From assembly GCA_002746645.1 (NCBI GenBank), contig PDPU01000039.1, forward strand, positions 1 to 64,000: 64,000 nucleotides of DNA. The letters are read 5' to 3'. Under the pieces are notes generated by a model, which saw only the letters and a program-made list of their open reading frames with translations, was not told the origin of the DNA and made no database searches. Source of the stretch: Gammaproteobacteria bacterium (GTDB lineage Bacteria > Pseudomonadota > Gammaproteobacteria > Granulosicoccales > Granulosicoccaceae). Position numbers and translations under genes: made by a program. This document shows, in pieces, positions 9,488-20,012 of this stretch (positions are counted from its first letter, which is position 1; the number at the start of each line of letters is the position of its first letter).

Positions 9488-11591
9488 AACGCAGCCCTCT
9501 GACCATGTTGACGACCTTGCTGAACTGTCGTCCCGGCCAGTTCGCGTCGGTCATCTGCATGCCTTGCTCCTTTTGTCTCAGGATCGAGCCGACCATCTGC
9601 TCGGGCTCGATGAATTCGCCACTGGCCACATCGAGATAGCGTGGGTACAGAATCAAGGTGATGAACACGAGTTCATCCAGCGTCCGCTGCCTCGAACGAC
9701 GTTCGATCGTCACATGGTCTTCGGTCAGACCCCAGCCGGCATAGAACGGTGCGCCATGGGTCACCACCTGTTTCTCGCGCAGCAGTGCTTCGAAGCCGGA
9801 CAGTGACGTCATGGTGTGCACCTCATCCGACCGATCGATGCAGTCCGCTATCGCCGAGTCCACGTCCACCTCGTCGGCACAGGACTGTTCGGTAAACGGA
9901 TCGACGCGTCCACGGCGGTTGCCCGCCTGCACATCCGGGTGCGGTCGATACACGATCCAGGCATCCGGCCGTGCCTTTCTGACCGTCTGCAGAAGTTCCG
10001 TGTTGCTCGACACCACCTGGCTGCCGCGTTTTACCGACTCGTCGTCTTCGACCTGTCCGGTCACGAGGACACACAGTTTATCGACCGGTTTCTCGACCTT
10101 TTGAACATTGTTGCCGAGGTTGTACTTCGATACCCGCGATTCGAGCACCAGTTCACGCAATGCCCGCGCCCGCTCGATCTCCGCCTCGCTGCAGTTGTGA
10201 TGGTTGAGAAGCACTTCGAGGTCGCTCGCCGAACCGGGGTCGAAATACAAGCCTGCACCGTCGATCACGAGCGAGCCCGGCGCGGCGAAATCCGAACCGA
10301 GACCGGCGGAACGAAGAAAGCCGTCTTCCATGCGCCAGACGGACTTTGTCTCGGCGCTGCTGTTCGCATAGCGACGAAAGCCCCAGGTCAGCAGCGTCGA
10401 ACCCGGCGCGGCGTCGGACTCGCGGCCGAATGTCACGCTGCCGTCGGGCGAACGCAGGAAACGGCGCACGTAGCCGCGCTTCCAGGGCGTGATGCCGACA
10501 CAGTGGAAATCACGGGCATTGCGACGAAACATCGATTTCTGCAGCGCAACATGATCGATCATCTGACCGAGCGTCCAGCGTTTACCGCTCATCGGCGAAG
10601 CGTAGCGCGCCAGCATGACGTGACAGACGTGAAAGAGCTCATCGATGCTGCGGCGTTGCTGTCGGCGCGGCATGGTCTGCCGCTCGTCTGCAAGCCCCCA
10701 GCCGGCATAGAAGGGCTGCCCGAAGACCGTGACCGGCGTGTCGCAGAGCAGCGCCTCGTAGCCAAGCTGCGAGGTGCCGACATAGACGCGCTCGGCACGC
10801 TTGAGCCAGGGCAGCGGATTGTCGTCACCGGCAAGAAGCTCGATGCCACGATCGGCGGCCAGCCTGTCGAGGTAGCCTTCGCGTCGTCCTGCCACCACAT
10901 CGGGATGGCTTCGCACCACGATGCGTGCCCGCGGGTTTTCCTCGATGGCGGCATCGAGCATGGCGGCAAAACGCCTTTCGTTCATGCCGCCAAGACGCAC
11001 CGAGGCATCGTCGCGCGTCTGGTCAACAACCAGCACCAGCGCACGCTCGTCGTCGAGGGCGTCGCTGCCGGGTGTGCGGCAATAGTTGTACTTGGTGATT
11101 TCGGCCGCCACCAGCGCCCGCCGCCATGCGGCTGCACGCTCACGGTCGGCGGGCGAACAGGCTTCAGCGAAACCTTCGTCATCGAGGTTCAGTGTGGCCT
11201 CGATCATGCTCGGCGCGCTCGCATCGTAGTAGACGCCCAGCGGGTCGACAAGCAGCGAATACAGCCGTCTCGAATGCGCGTTCTCGTCGGCGCTCCTGAT
11301 CCAGCCGTCTTCGAGATACCACACCGGCAGACCTCGATGCTCGGCATAGTCGATCGCGGCCTGCGTGTTTTCCTTGCGCCCCCAGACCAGCATGACCTCG
11401 GGCAGAAGCCCCTGCCGCCTCGCCTCGCGCGGCGACACTACCTTCTCCACGCCGAGGATGGCGGCGAGATTGTCAATGGCGAGGATGCCGCGCGAGAAGC
11501 TCACGGCCACGCGGGCGTCAAGTGGCGACACCGGCGCAACTGCATTGTCGTTCGCGGCATTCGGGATCAGCGCACTCACAGCACGAACCAC
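9477..11591 (-). CDS. kpsC: Capsule polysaccharide biosynthesis protein, KpsC-type (tandem Kdo transferase domains)
   Basis: Two duplicated domains, each with WYLEDGWIRS/WRMEDGFLRS and PFYAGWGLADERQT/PFYAGWGLTEDHVT motifs. Confidence 0.93.
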   Translation of the reverse strand: MVRAVSALIPNAANDNAVAPVSPLDARVAVSFSRGILAIDNLAAILGVEKVVSPREARRQGLLPEVMLVWGRKENTQAAIDYAEHRGLPVWYLEDGWIRSADENAHSRRLYSLLVDPLGVYYDASAPSMIEATLNLDDEGFAEACSPADRERAAAWRRALVAAEITKYNYCRTPGSDALDDERALVLVVDQTRDDASVRLGGMNERRFAAMLDAAIEENPRARIVVRSHPDVVAGRREGYLDRLAADRGIELLAGDDNPLPWLKRAERVYVGTSQLGYEALLCDTPVTVFGQPFYAGWGLADERQTMPRRQQRRSIDELFHVCHVMLARYASPMSGKRWTLGQMIDHVALQKSMFRRNARDFHCVGITPWKRGYVRRFLRSPDGSVTFGRESDAAPGSTLLTWGFRRYANSSAETKSVWRMEDGFLRSAGLGSDFAAPGSLVIDGAGLYFDPGSASDLEVLLNHHNCSEAEIERARALRELVLESRVSKYNLGNNVQKVEKPVDKLCVLVTGQVEDDESVKRGSQVVSSNTELLQTVRKARPDAWIVYRPHPDVQAGNRRGRVDPFTEQSCADEVDVDSAIADCIDRSDEVHTMTSLSGFEALLREKQVVTHGAPFYAGWGLTEDHVTIERRSRQRTLDELVFITLILYPRYLDVASGEFIEPEQMVGSILRQKEQGMQMTDANWPGRQFSKVVNMVRGLRYAP

Positions 11592-12415
11592 ATCCCGCCG
11601 ATGGCGAGGATCACTCCGACGATGAGGTTGGTGGCGAGACGACGACGGTTCCTCAGCGCCGTGTCACCGGCGCTCCTGTCGATCTGTGGCAATACCGATT
11701 CGGACTCCTCCGGAAATCGCTTCAGTATCTCGTCGACGCGATCAAGCTCGATGTTCGCTGCGAGAGCATAAGCAACCAGGGTGTTTATCGCGGCCTTGCC
11801 GCCATCACCGGGATTCTGACGAATGAGCTGGGTCAGGTTCTGCAGCACCGGCATGTCGAGACCCTGCTGGCGCGCCACCTGCCGTGCATGGTTCGTGTCT
11901 CTTTCGGCTTCGATGAGCATCTCGAGCGTCGACTCGAGTTCCTCGTGCGTGAGCCCGCCTCCCTGCGTATTCTCCGCCGCGGACAGCGCGCTCTGCATCA
12001 TCTTTTCGAGTTCGCTGCGGTTGCCCTGCTGCCCCAGAGTGATCATGGAGTTGAGCAGGTGCACGGGAACGCCTCGAGCGATCAGGTTCTCACGCGGCTC
12101 GTGCGAGCGTGCCATCAGCGCAGTAATCTCTTCGACGCTGCGCCTGACGAGATTGCTGGTGTCGTCGCTATTCGCGGCCTCCTGCGATGACTCGGAGGCC
12201 ACGTCCTGCAGTGACTCGGGTGCCACCTCCTGCGTACTCGCCGCGGCTTCTGCCGCTGGTGCCGCCGCGTTGGCCGCGTTTGCTGCATCTGCCTTGTGCA
12301 GCGTCACCACATGCGCCGACGCATCACTGGCGTCGCGCTTTTCCGATGCCGGCTCGAGAGGCTGTGCGGGGTTGGCCAAGATGGGTGCTCCGAATGCAAC
12401 TGTGGCGTGATCCAA
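11576..12415 (-). CDS. Unknown protein with Ala/Ser-rich N-terminus and C-terminal TM anchor
   Basis: 279-aa ORF whose end overlaps the kpsC start; C-terminal LATNLIVGVILAIGGMWFVL. No family recognised. Confidence 0.65.
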   Translation of the reverse strand: MDHATVAFGAPILANPAQPLEPASEKRDASDASAHVVTLHKADAANAANAAAPAAEAAASTQEVAPESLQDVASESSQEAANSDDTSNLVRRSVEEITALMARSHEPRENLIARGVPVHLLNSMITLGQQGNRSELEKMMQSALSAAENTQGGGLTHEELESTLEMLIEAERDTNHARQVARQQGLDMPVLQNLTQLIRQNPGDGGKAAINTLVAYALAANIELDRVDEILKRFPEESESVLPQIDRSAGDTALRNRRRLATNLIVGVILAIGGMWFVL

Positions 12416-12493
12416 GCAGGATTCACGCCACGCACGGGAGCCGGGAAAGCAACATCACGCATTACGCCTGGCCTCACCGTGAAACCCGGCGCC

Positions 12494-12654
12494 AGGCAAC
12501 GGGCAACGGGCAACGGGCAACGGGCAACGGGCAACGGGCAACGGGCAACGGGCAACGGGCAACGGGCAACGGGCAACGGGCAACGGGCAACGAGCAACGA
12601 GCAACGAGCAACGAGCAGCAGGCAGCAGGCAGCAGGCAGCAGGCAGCAGGCGGC
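12494..12654. repeat. Graded 7-bp tandem array, 23 units
   Basis: Counted directly: AGGCAAC x1, GGGCAAC x13, GAGCAAC x3, GAGCAGC x1, AGGCAGC x4, AGGCGGC x1; the next base begins the rmlA stop codon. Confidence 0.97.
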
Positions 12655-13557
12655 TCAGCTTGCCTCTCTGAACGGCATCACGTTATCGATCTGCTCGTGC
12701 ACGAGGCGCGAGAGATATTGTCCGTAACTGTTCTTGAGCATCGGCTCGGCTAGTTCGAGAAGCGCCTCGTCGCTGATCCAGCCGTTACGCCATGCGACTT
12801 CCTCGGGGCAGGCAATCTTGAGCCCCTGGCGCCTCTCCAGCGTCTCGACGAACTGCCCGGCTTCAAGCAGCGAATCTCCGGTACCCGTATCGAGCCAGGC
12901 AAAGCCGCGCGACATGAGCTGCACCGAGAGATCACCGCGCTCGAGATAAGCCTTGTTGACGTCGGTGATCTCGAGTTCACCGCGTGCTGACGGGGTAATG
13001 CCTTTCGCGATGTCGATGACGTCATTGTCGTAGAAATAGAGCCCGGTAACCGCGAAGTTCGATGTTGGCTGAATCGGCTTTTCCACGAGATCCAGCGCCT
13101 TGCCAGCCTTGTCGAAACTCACTACGCCGTATCGCTCGGGATCGCTGACGCGATAGGCGAACACGCTTGCGCCAGCACGTTTCGCCGCTGCCTCATCGAG
13201 CAGACTGACGAGATCATGGCCGTAGAAGATATTGTCACCGAGGATCAGCGAGACATTGTCTCTGCCGATGAAGGATTCGCCGATCAGAAAAGCCTGGGCA
13301 AGGCCATCAGGCGACGGCTGTACCGCGTACTCGAGTTCGAGCCCCCAGCGCGAGCCATCACCGAGAAGCTGCCGGAACAGCGGCAGGTCACGCGGTGTGG
13401 AAACGATGAGGATTTCGCGAATACCCGCCAGCATCAGCGTGCTGAGCGGGTAGTAGATCATGGGCTTGTCGTACACCGGCAGCATCTGCTTTGACACCGC
13501 TTCGGTCAGCGGATACAACCGTGTGCCTGAGCCACCGGCGAGTACGATGCCCTTCAT
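12655..13557 (-). CDS. rmlA: Glucose-1-phosphate thymidylyltransferase
   Basis: [55 protein letters not shown]. Confidence 0.96.
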   Translation of the reverse strand: MKGIVLAGGSGTRLYPLTEAVSKQMLPVYDKPMIYYPLSTLMLAGIREILIVSTPRDLPLFRQLLGDGSRWGLELEYAVQPSPDGLAQAFLIGESFIGRDNVSLILGDNIFYGHDLVSLLDEAAAKRAGASVFAYRVSDPERYGVVSFDKAGKALDLVEKPIQPTSNFAVTGLYFYDNDVIDIAKGITPSARGELEITDVNKAYLERGDLSVQLMSRGFAWLDTGTGDSLLEAGQFVETLERRQGLKIACPEEVAWRNGWISDEALLELAEPMLKNSYGQYLSRLVHEQIDNVMPFREAS

Positions 13558-13583
13558 GTGAATGTCCTGTCAGCGTGTGTCGA

Positions 13584-14579
13584 TCAGCCAGCGCGGTTCC
13601 TGACCACGCCATCGAAGTATTCGATGGTCTTGGCAAGACCTTCTTCAAGCGCGATGGTGGGTTCCCAACCGAGCTTTTCCCTCGCGAGCGTGATGTCCGG
13701 ACGACGCTGCGTGGGGTCGTCGCTCGGCAGCGGCTCGAACACGAGTTCCGACTTCGAGCCGGTCATCTCGATGACCTTCTCGGCCAACTCGCGAATCGTG
13801 AATTCACCCGGATTGCCGATGTTGATCGGGCCGGTGACGTCATCCGGGCTGTTCATCAGGCGAACGAAACCCTCGATCAGGTCGGTGCAGTAGCAGAAGG
13901 AACGCGTCTGCTGGCCTTCTCCGTAGATGGTGATGGGAGCACCGGTCAGCGCCTGCACGATGAAGTTCGAGACCACGCGACCGTCGTTCGGGTGCATGCG
14001 CGGACCATAGGTATTGAAGATGCGGACCACCTTGATGCGCAGATCGTGCTGCCGGTAGTAGTCGAAGAAGAGTGTTTCGGCGCAGCGCTTGCCTTCGTCG
14101 TAGCAGGACCGGAAACCGATGGGATTGACGTGACCCCAGTAGCTCTCGGGCTGCGGATGTACCTTCGGGTCACCGTAGACTTCGCTGGTGGACGCCTGGA
14201 AGATCCGGGCGCCGGTACGCTTGGCAAGGCCGAGCATGTTGATGGCGCCGTGAACGCTCGTCTTGGTGGTCTGTACGGGATCGTGCTGGTAGTGAACGGG
14301 AGATGCCGGGCAGGCAAGGTTGTAGATTTCGTCCACTTCGAGGTAGATCGGCAAGGTCACGTCATGGCGCATCAGCTCGAAAGCCGGATTGTCCATCAGA
14401 TGAGCAACATTCTGTTTGCTGCCCGTGAAGTAGTTGTCCATGCAGATGACCTCGTGGCCATCGTTGATGAGACGCTCACACAGGTGAGAACCCAGAAAAC
14501 CGGCACCGCCGGTAACGAGGATTCGCTTGCGGTCGAGACTGCCGATGCCTGAGCCGGTACCTGACTGATTGTTGTTCAT
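13584..14579 (-). CDS. UDP-glucuronate decarboxylase (UDP-xylose synthase)
   Basis: [43 protein letters not shown]...[39 protein letters not shown]-type SDR. Confidence 0.93.
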   Translation of the reverse strand: MNNNQSGTGSGIGSLDRKRILVTGGAGFLGSHLCERLINDGHEVICMDNYFTGSKQNVAHLMDNPAFELMRHDVTLPIYLEVDEIYNLACPASPVHYQHDPVQTTKTSVHGAINMLGLAKRTGARIFQASTSEVYGDPKVHPQPESYWGHVNPIGFRSCYDEGKRCAETLFFDYYRQHDLRIKVVRIFNTYGPRMHPNDGRVVSNFIVQALTGAPITIYGEGQQTRSFCYCTDLIEGFVRLMNSPDDVTGPINIGNPGEFTIRELAEKVIEMTGSKSELVFEPLPSDDPTQRRPDITLAREKLGWEPTIALEEGLAKTIEYFDGVVRNRAG

Positions 14580-14865
14580 TGGATCGTGGTGTTCCTGAAG
14601 TAGTAAAGCGATGCGCCGTGAGGAGTGGCGCGGTTTGATGGGCGAGGCTCGGCACTATAGTCAATTCGAGCCGGTTCTGCGCCATGCTAACCCGATCGCC
14701 ACCCTTGATCGGCAGCAAGATATGCGCCAGCGACTGCTCTGATGACCTGTGCAGCAGTGGCATGCAGCCGATATTCGCAAGCGGCAGTGCCGATGCGCAA
14801 TCGGTGATGATTCATTGACGCACCTCAACGCCGCAAACACACACCTGCATGCAACTTGCCCAGCA

Positions 14866-17800
14866 TCACGCAGCCCGATCCCTGCCTTCTGCGCCCCCGC
14901 CGTTCGCAGCATACGCATCGTTGGCGGCGTCGTCCTGCTCCGACACGCGAACAGCGCCGGCTTCTGCGTCGAGACCGAACTGTCGTCTGAGTTCGGCCAC
15001 GTAATCTGCACGTTTCCCGGCATCGCTGATATCTTCGCCGAAAAGCACCAGGGCGCGTTCGTGCATGGACATGATCTCATCGAGATGCCGCTCGTGATCG
15101 AGCGATCCGGTCACGCTCCTGTCATGACGCCGGTGTGTGTTGAGAGAACGGTTCAGGTAGCTGATGCGTGCACCGTCGCCCGCGAGCACATCGAGATACA
15201 AGAGCCAGTCACCGACGAGCCGTGCCTCGGCCAGTTCGTCGGCCAGCCGCATGATCGAGGCAACCAGCGTCTCGCGCCGCCAGAGCACGGCACTGGCATT
15301 CAGGATACCGTTGCGCACCGAGAGCGCTCGTGCCACGAACTCGCGACCGGGCAGATCGAAATCGGCGGCAAACAAGGCTGCATCGATACTCGGGTAGTAG
15401 TAGTCATAGCTGTCGGCAAGATGCCGCCCGCCGGCATCGATCTGAGCCGAATCGGTGAAACTCATGACCGTCCCGGATGCGAAGCCCGCAGCGCTCGCAG
15501 TCAGGAAATCGGGCGCGGCAAGGTCATCCGCTTCGGCAATCCAGACCAGTTCTCCACGCGCCAGCGAGAGTCCCTTGCGCCATTGCCGGAACACGTTACC
15601 GCTGTTCTCGTCGTTGACGACAAGACGGACATGACGCTCGGCACCTGCCGCAATTCGGCGGATCTCGGCCACCGAATCGTCACTCGAGGCATCGTCGAGC
15701 ACCAGCACCTCGAACACCGGCTGTTGCTGGGCAAACACCGAACCGAGCCGCCCACTCATGTAGTGAGCATAGTTGTAGTTCGGCACCACCACCGAGATCT
15801 TCGGCATGTCCGGTACCAGCAGTTTCAGAAGATCGAAACAGTAGTCATCGAAGCGTGCCCGTTCGCGCACATGGTGCATGCGGTGAGCCGCGGCTTCGTC
15901 GCTGTCGCCGTCGATGGCGGCAAGCAGTGCCCGGTCGAGTGCTTCGGTATCGGTGCGCTCGACGCGCGTGCCGAATTCATCGATCATCGATTCGAAACCG
16001 GTTGCCCCCCTGAACAGCACCACGGGCAGGCCTACATCCATCGCTTCGAGCACCACGGAGGGGTAAGGATCTTCGCGGGAACTCAGGAACAGACAATCAC
16101 TGGCCGAGTAGTAGTCACTCATCGCATCGGTGAAACCGACGAGGTGGATACGTTCGCGATCGCACGCCTCGAGATCACTCGCGAGCCAGCGTTCCATGTC
16201 CGGCGCGAGCGCTCCGGCCCAGATGAAATGCAGATCGGGATGCGCCTGCGTAAGGCGAATTGCACTCTGCATGAAGAGATCGAAGCCCTTGCGGAGATCG
16301 GCGTAGCCGACGTTGACGATGACACGGGCATCGTCGCCGATGCCGAGTTCCCGGCGAATGCGCTGACGCGCTTCGCTATTCCAGGCAATCGCCTTGTAGC
16401 TGCCCTGAGGGCGGATGAGTTGCCTTGCATGCGCGATGGCATCAGCATCGCAGAAACCGTTGAATCCATCCTGCACCACACTCGAGGCAAACACCACATG
16501 GTCCGCCGAGCCATTGATGGCAGCAACTTCCTTTTCCAGCGCATATTCGCGAACCAGCGCGGGCATTTCATGCACCAGCGACACAACCGACAATCCCTGA
16601 CGCTTGAGCCTCGGCACGAGGTCACCCGTGACCGTGGTGTTGCAGATGGCCATGCCATCCCGGTGTTCGGCCAGAAAGGCGTCGAGTGCCGCCTCACCAC
16701 CGCGAGCAAGCAGCGTCTCGAGCACCTCGGTGCGGGCAACCGCCCGATACGCCTGAAGCAGCGGTCCGCCACCTTTCAGCAGTATCGTGACCTCCATGCC
16801 GAACTGTCGGCGAAACACCGTGGCGATGTTCAGCAGCAGCATCTGCGCGCCATGACGGTAGGCATCGTGTCCGACGAGCAGGATACGAGTCGACTTCGCC
16901 GGGCTGACCATGCCACTCACCGCTCGTCGCGTGGCATTGAGATAGGCATGTCCGTAGTGCACGTCCGGTTCGAGGTAGGCACCTTCGGCCCATTCGTTCC
17001 AGGCGTTGATGAACACCAGCGACTCGCCTGCAAAGGGATGGCGATTGGCGTAGTCGATCGCGCCCTTGAGCCAGCGTTCGTAGTTTTCGGGTGTCGAGCC
17101 GTGCAGGGTCAGGCCACGCCCTTCACGCCGCGCGTCGTTGTCCCAGTGAGGCACGACCGTCTTGACGAGCGGCCAGGCGGGCGGCGCCTCGTTCAGCGAG
17201 GTCGCGACCACAGCCTCGTAGTCGCGCACGTTGCCGGTGAAGCGTTCATCGAAGATCTCGAGTTCGCGGTTGATGTTCGGGAGGTTCTCGCAGAGCTTGT
17301 GCGGCGGAAACTCGACCGCGCCGTCGAGACCGTACACCCGTGGGTCGGTGTCACCGAAACCCTGCACCATGAGAATCCACGGCTCCATCCCGAGCGCTTC
17401 GGTCCAGCGCTCGCGCCAGCGTGAGAGCGTGTTGCGCGCATCCGGCAGAAGCCCGGGACGATAGAGCAGGAACAGCGGTCTGCCGGCCACCTTGACATAG
17501 CGCTCGTGTGCCATGTAGCGCGCGGTGTCGGCAATGAAGGCGGCTTCGTCTTCGTCGCGATAGTGCTGTTCGATCAGTACCTCACTGTCGAAACCGTCCC
17601 AGGTGCGCGTCCAGTTCTCGTTCGCCCACATGATGCAGAAGTCCTGCTCGACATCCATCTCGCAGAAGGCATCGAGCGGCTTGTCCATCAGCCGCTTGCC
17701 GTCGAACCAGTAGTAGTAGAAACAGAAGGCCTCGATGCCGGCGTCGGCGGCAAGTTCGCACTGCGCGCGGATCACCTCGGGGTTGTCGAGATCGTAGCAA

Positions 17801-18210
17801 CCGAGATCGCGCGGAATACGCGGCTGGTAGTGACCGCGGAAACGCGGTGCACCGCGGCTGACGTTGCGCCACTCGGTAAAGCCCTCGCCCCACCAGCGGT
17901 TGTTTTCCTCGAAGGCGTGAAACTGCGGCAGATAGAAGGCGATGGTGCGTGCAAGACGCTGGAATTCGCGAGGCGCATCATCAAGCCGAGCTTCGAAGGC
18001 ATCTCCCGGATTGGCGAAGTGGCGAATCGATTCCGCCATCGATGCCGGGTACCGGAGAGACGAGCGGCGAGTCGAACGCTCTGCCATGTGCGCGGCCCGG
18101 GCATTGAGACGTCGTGCACAGCCACGCATCGTCGTCGCGGCGCCTTGTCGGAGTTTTCTTCTGAGTCGTGCGTAACGTTTCTGCACCACGACCGGGATGA
18201 GCTTGCGCAT
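14866..18210 (-). CDS. Multidomain glycosyltransferase: WbsX/GH99-like + GT4 + GT2
   Basis: 1114 aa. WbsX motifs (FYLPQFHAFEENNRWWGEGFTEWRNVSRG...HYQPRIPRDLGCYDL), GT4 region (LFLSSREDPYPSVVLEAMDVGLPVV), GT2 region (ISVVVPNYNYAHYMSGRLGSVFAQ). Confidence 0.88.
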   Translation of the reverse strand: MRKLIPVVVQKRYARLRRKLRQGAATTMRGCARRLNARAAHMAERSTRRSSLRYPASMAESIRHFANPGDAFEARLDDAPREFQRLARTIAFYLPQFHAFEENNRWWGEGFTEWRNVSRGAPRFRGHYQPRIPRDLGCYDLDNPEVIRAQCELAADAGIEAFCFYYYWFDGKRLMDKPLDAFCEMDVEQDFCIMWANENWTRTWDGFDSEVLIEQHYRDEDEAAFIADTARYMAHERYVKVAGRPLFLLYRPGLLPDARNTLSRWRERWTEALGMEPWILMVQGFGDTDPRVYGLDGAVEFPPHKLCENLPNINRELEIFDERFTGNVRDYEAVVATSLNEAPPAWPLVKTVVPHWDNDARREGRGLTLHGSTPENYERWLKGAIDYANRHPFAGESLVFINAWNEWAEGAYLEPDVHYGHAYLNATRRAVSGMVSPAKSTRILLVGHDAYRHGAQMLLLNIATVFRRQFGMEVTILLKGGGPLLQAYRAVARTEVLETLLARGGEAALDAFLAEHRDGMAICNTTVTGDLVPRLKRQGLSVVSLVHEMPALVREYALEKEVAAINGSADHVVFASSVVQDGFNGFCDADAIAHARQLIRPQGSYKAIAWNSEARQRIRRELGIGDDARVIVNVGYADLRKGFDLFMQSAIRLTQAHPDLHFIWAGALAPDMERWLASDLEACDRERIHLVGFTDAMSDYYSASDCLFLSSREDPYPSVVLEAMDVGLPVVLFRGATGFESMIDEFGTRVERTDTEALDRALLAAIDGDSDEAAAHRMHHVRERARFDDYCFDLLKLLVPDMPKISVVVPNYNYAHYMSGRLGSVFAQQQPVFEVLVLDDASSDDSVAEIRRIAAGAERHVRLVVNDENSGNVFRQWRKGLSLARGELVWIAEADDLAAPDFLTASAAGFASGTVMSFTDSAQIDAGGRHLADSYDYYYPSIDAALFAADFDLPGREFVARALSVRNGILNASAVLWRRETLVASIMRLADELAEARLVGDWLLYLDVLAGDGARISYLNRSLNTHRRHDRSVTGSLDHERHLDEIMSMHERALVLFGEDISDAGKRADYVAELRRQFGLDAEAGAVRVSEQDDAANDAYAANGGGAEGRDRAA

Positions 18211-19886
18211 CAGATGTCCAGTGCCACTCGTGTGGCGATGGCGATCTTGTAGAGGATGTCGACCACTACCGAACTCAGTTGCAGGTTCTTGCTCGGTACC
18301 TTCGGCAGCACGACGATTTCGTCACCGGCCGAAACTGCCGGATTCTTCGCCGTGGTTACATCACCGTTCGGGTGCATGACGACAATGCGGTTCTTCAACG
18401 CCTGATCGGTGAAGCCTCCGGCTGCGGCGATGTAGTCGCGCGCGCGCAGGCCCTTTTCGTACAGCACCGCCTGCGTGACCAGGATTTCGCCACTCAGGAG
18501 TACCGAGTCACTCTTTCTCGGAATGCTCACGACATCGCCCTGCTGCAGGAGAATGTCGGCAATCTCTCCCTCGCGGCTGACCACGAGTCGGCCAATCGGT
18601 TCGACCTCGCGCGCACGTTGCACGAACTCGCGAATGAGTTCGGCTTCCTGCGAGCGGATGCGTGCTTCCTCGTCGGTCTGTGAACCGGCCTGCAGGTAGC
18701 GCGACTCGAGCCGGCGAAGACTCTCGTCGATGGCCTTCCTCTGACGCTCGGCCACCGAGCGGCGTCTGAGCGACAAGGACTCGACATCGGCAAGTAGCGG
18801 ATCCACCGCGATATGATCGAGAAGATCCTGCAGACGAGTGTCGCGCGGCACGGCGTAGCGCGACGGGCCGAGATGCGAGCCTTCCACCTCGACCACGATG
18901 ATCTCGTCGTGCAGGTCGGACTTGAAGGTCAGGCGGTCGCCGTTCCTGAGAGCGAAAGTGTCGAACTCCGCAAGTGGCAGATAAACCGCGATCGCTCCGG
19001 ATTCACGCACGCCAGAAACGCCCACGTGAGTGACACCGGGTTCGAGCATGGCGGCCTCGGCGACGCGTTCACCCCGCAGGGTCTCGTCACCGAGTTCGAA
19101 GATCGCCTTGTTGGCCACGTCGCCACCTACCGTCACCACCGCACCGCGTTCACCGACGACAATGGTGTCACCGTCGCGGAACTGCACGTCAGGCATCACG
19201 CCGTCGAGCAGGAAATCATAGAGGTCCAGGCTGGCGATCGCCTTACCGTCGCGCAGGATGCGAATGTCGCGGTAACTGCCACGGCGGTTGTCGATGCCGC
19301 CCGCGCGATCGATGAAGTGCAAGGCAGAGTTCGACGGGATGCCGCTGAAGCGACCGGGATTGGGCACGAACCCCGTTACGAATACCGCCACCGGCTGAGA
19401 GCCGTTGAGACTCGTGTAGACGCGCACGTTGTCGGTGTAGACCGAACGCACCGCAGCGGTGACACGGTTGTTCAGCCCGCTGTTGCGCGTGCCGGCCACG
19501 GGCACGGGACCGACGCGCGGGATGAAGATGTTGCCCCGTGCATCGACGGGCAGCGACTTGTTGAACTCGACGGCGCCCCAGATGCGTACGGCAATGCTGT
19601 CTCCGGGCTGGATCACGTAGCCGGGATTGAGTCCGTCCTCGCGATCATTGCTGAAGCCGCCATGAAAGAGATTCGCGCCGAAGGGCTCGGGTGACGAACC
19701 ATTGGGTGACGAACCACTGCCCACCTCTGCAGGAACGGCAGGGTTCGGGACAGTTGCATCGATCAATGCACTGCTCGGCATTTCCTCGACGAGACCACTC
19801 ACGTCCATGCCCTGCAGGGACTGGGCGGCAAGCGGAGTTGTTACGACAAACGCGAACAGCAGAGATAGCAGTGATAGTCGAGACAC
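18210..19886 (-). CDS. kpsD: Outer-membrane polysaccharide export protein (Wza/KpsD-type, SLBB)
   Basis: YVIQPGDSIAVRIWGAVEFNKSLPVDARGNIFIPRVGPVPVAG plus SLBB-like repeats and a signal peptide. Confidence 0.9.
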   Translation of the reverse strand: MSRLSLLSLLFAFVVTTPLAAQSLQGMDVSGLVEEMPSSALIDATVPNPAVPAEVGSGSSPNGSSPEPFGANLFHGGFSNDREDGLNPGYVIQPGDSIAVRIWGAVEFNKSLPVDARGNIFIPRVGPVPVAGTRNSGLNNRVTAAVRSVYTDNVRVYTSLNGSQPVAVFVTGFVPNPGRFSGIPSNSALHFIDRAGGIDNRRGSYRDIRILRDGKAIASLDLYDFLLDGVMPDVQFRDGDTIVVGERGAVVTVGGDVANKAIFELGDETLRGERVAEAAMLEPGVTHVGVSGVRESGAIAVYLPLAEFDTFALRNGDRLTFKSDLHDEIIVVEVEGSHLGPSRYAVPRDTRLQDLLDHIAVDPLLADVESLSLRRRSVAERQRKAIDESLRRLESRYLQAGSQTDEEARIRSQEAELIREFVQRAREVEPIGRLVVSREGEIADILLQQGDVVSIPRKSDSVLLSGEILVTQAVLYEKGLRARDYIAAAGGFTDQALKNRIVVMHPNGDVTTAKNPAVSAGDEIVVLPKVPSKNLQLSSVVVDILYKIAIATRVALDI

Positions 19887-20012
19887 GGCGGGCTGAATTC
19901 CGGTGGGATTTGCCGCAGTCGTGCAAGGAGCGCGCCATGCAATGCTCGTCGCAGCGCCCGAAGCAAGCCACGACGGAGCGCCGGAGACGTCAGGTCACCG
20001 ACGCTCCTCCCT

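Noticed and set aside
12494-12654. Possibility that the 7-bp array or other tandem repeats are CRISPR
   Set aside because: Units are contiguous with no spacers, unit length is far too short, and no cas genes are in the window.
12187-12753. ORFs encoding ATGNGQR/LPVARCP repeats
   Set aside because: Translations of the 7-bp array (7-aa period); the DNA repeat explains them and no coding support exists.
14749-17424. 891-aa plus-strand ORF antisense to the WbsX-GT4-GT2 gene
   Set aside because: Antisense artefact of GC-biased codons; no motifs, while the minus strand has clear family motifs.
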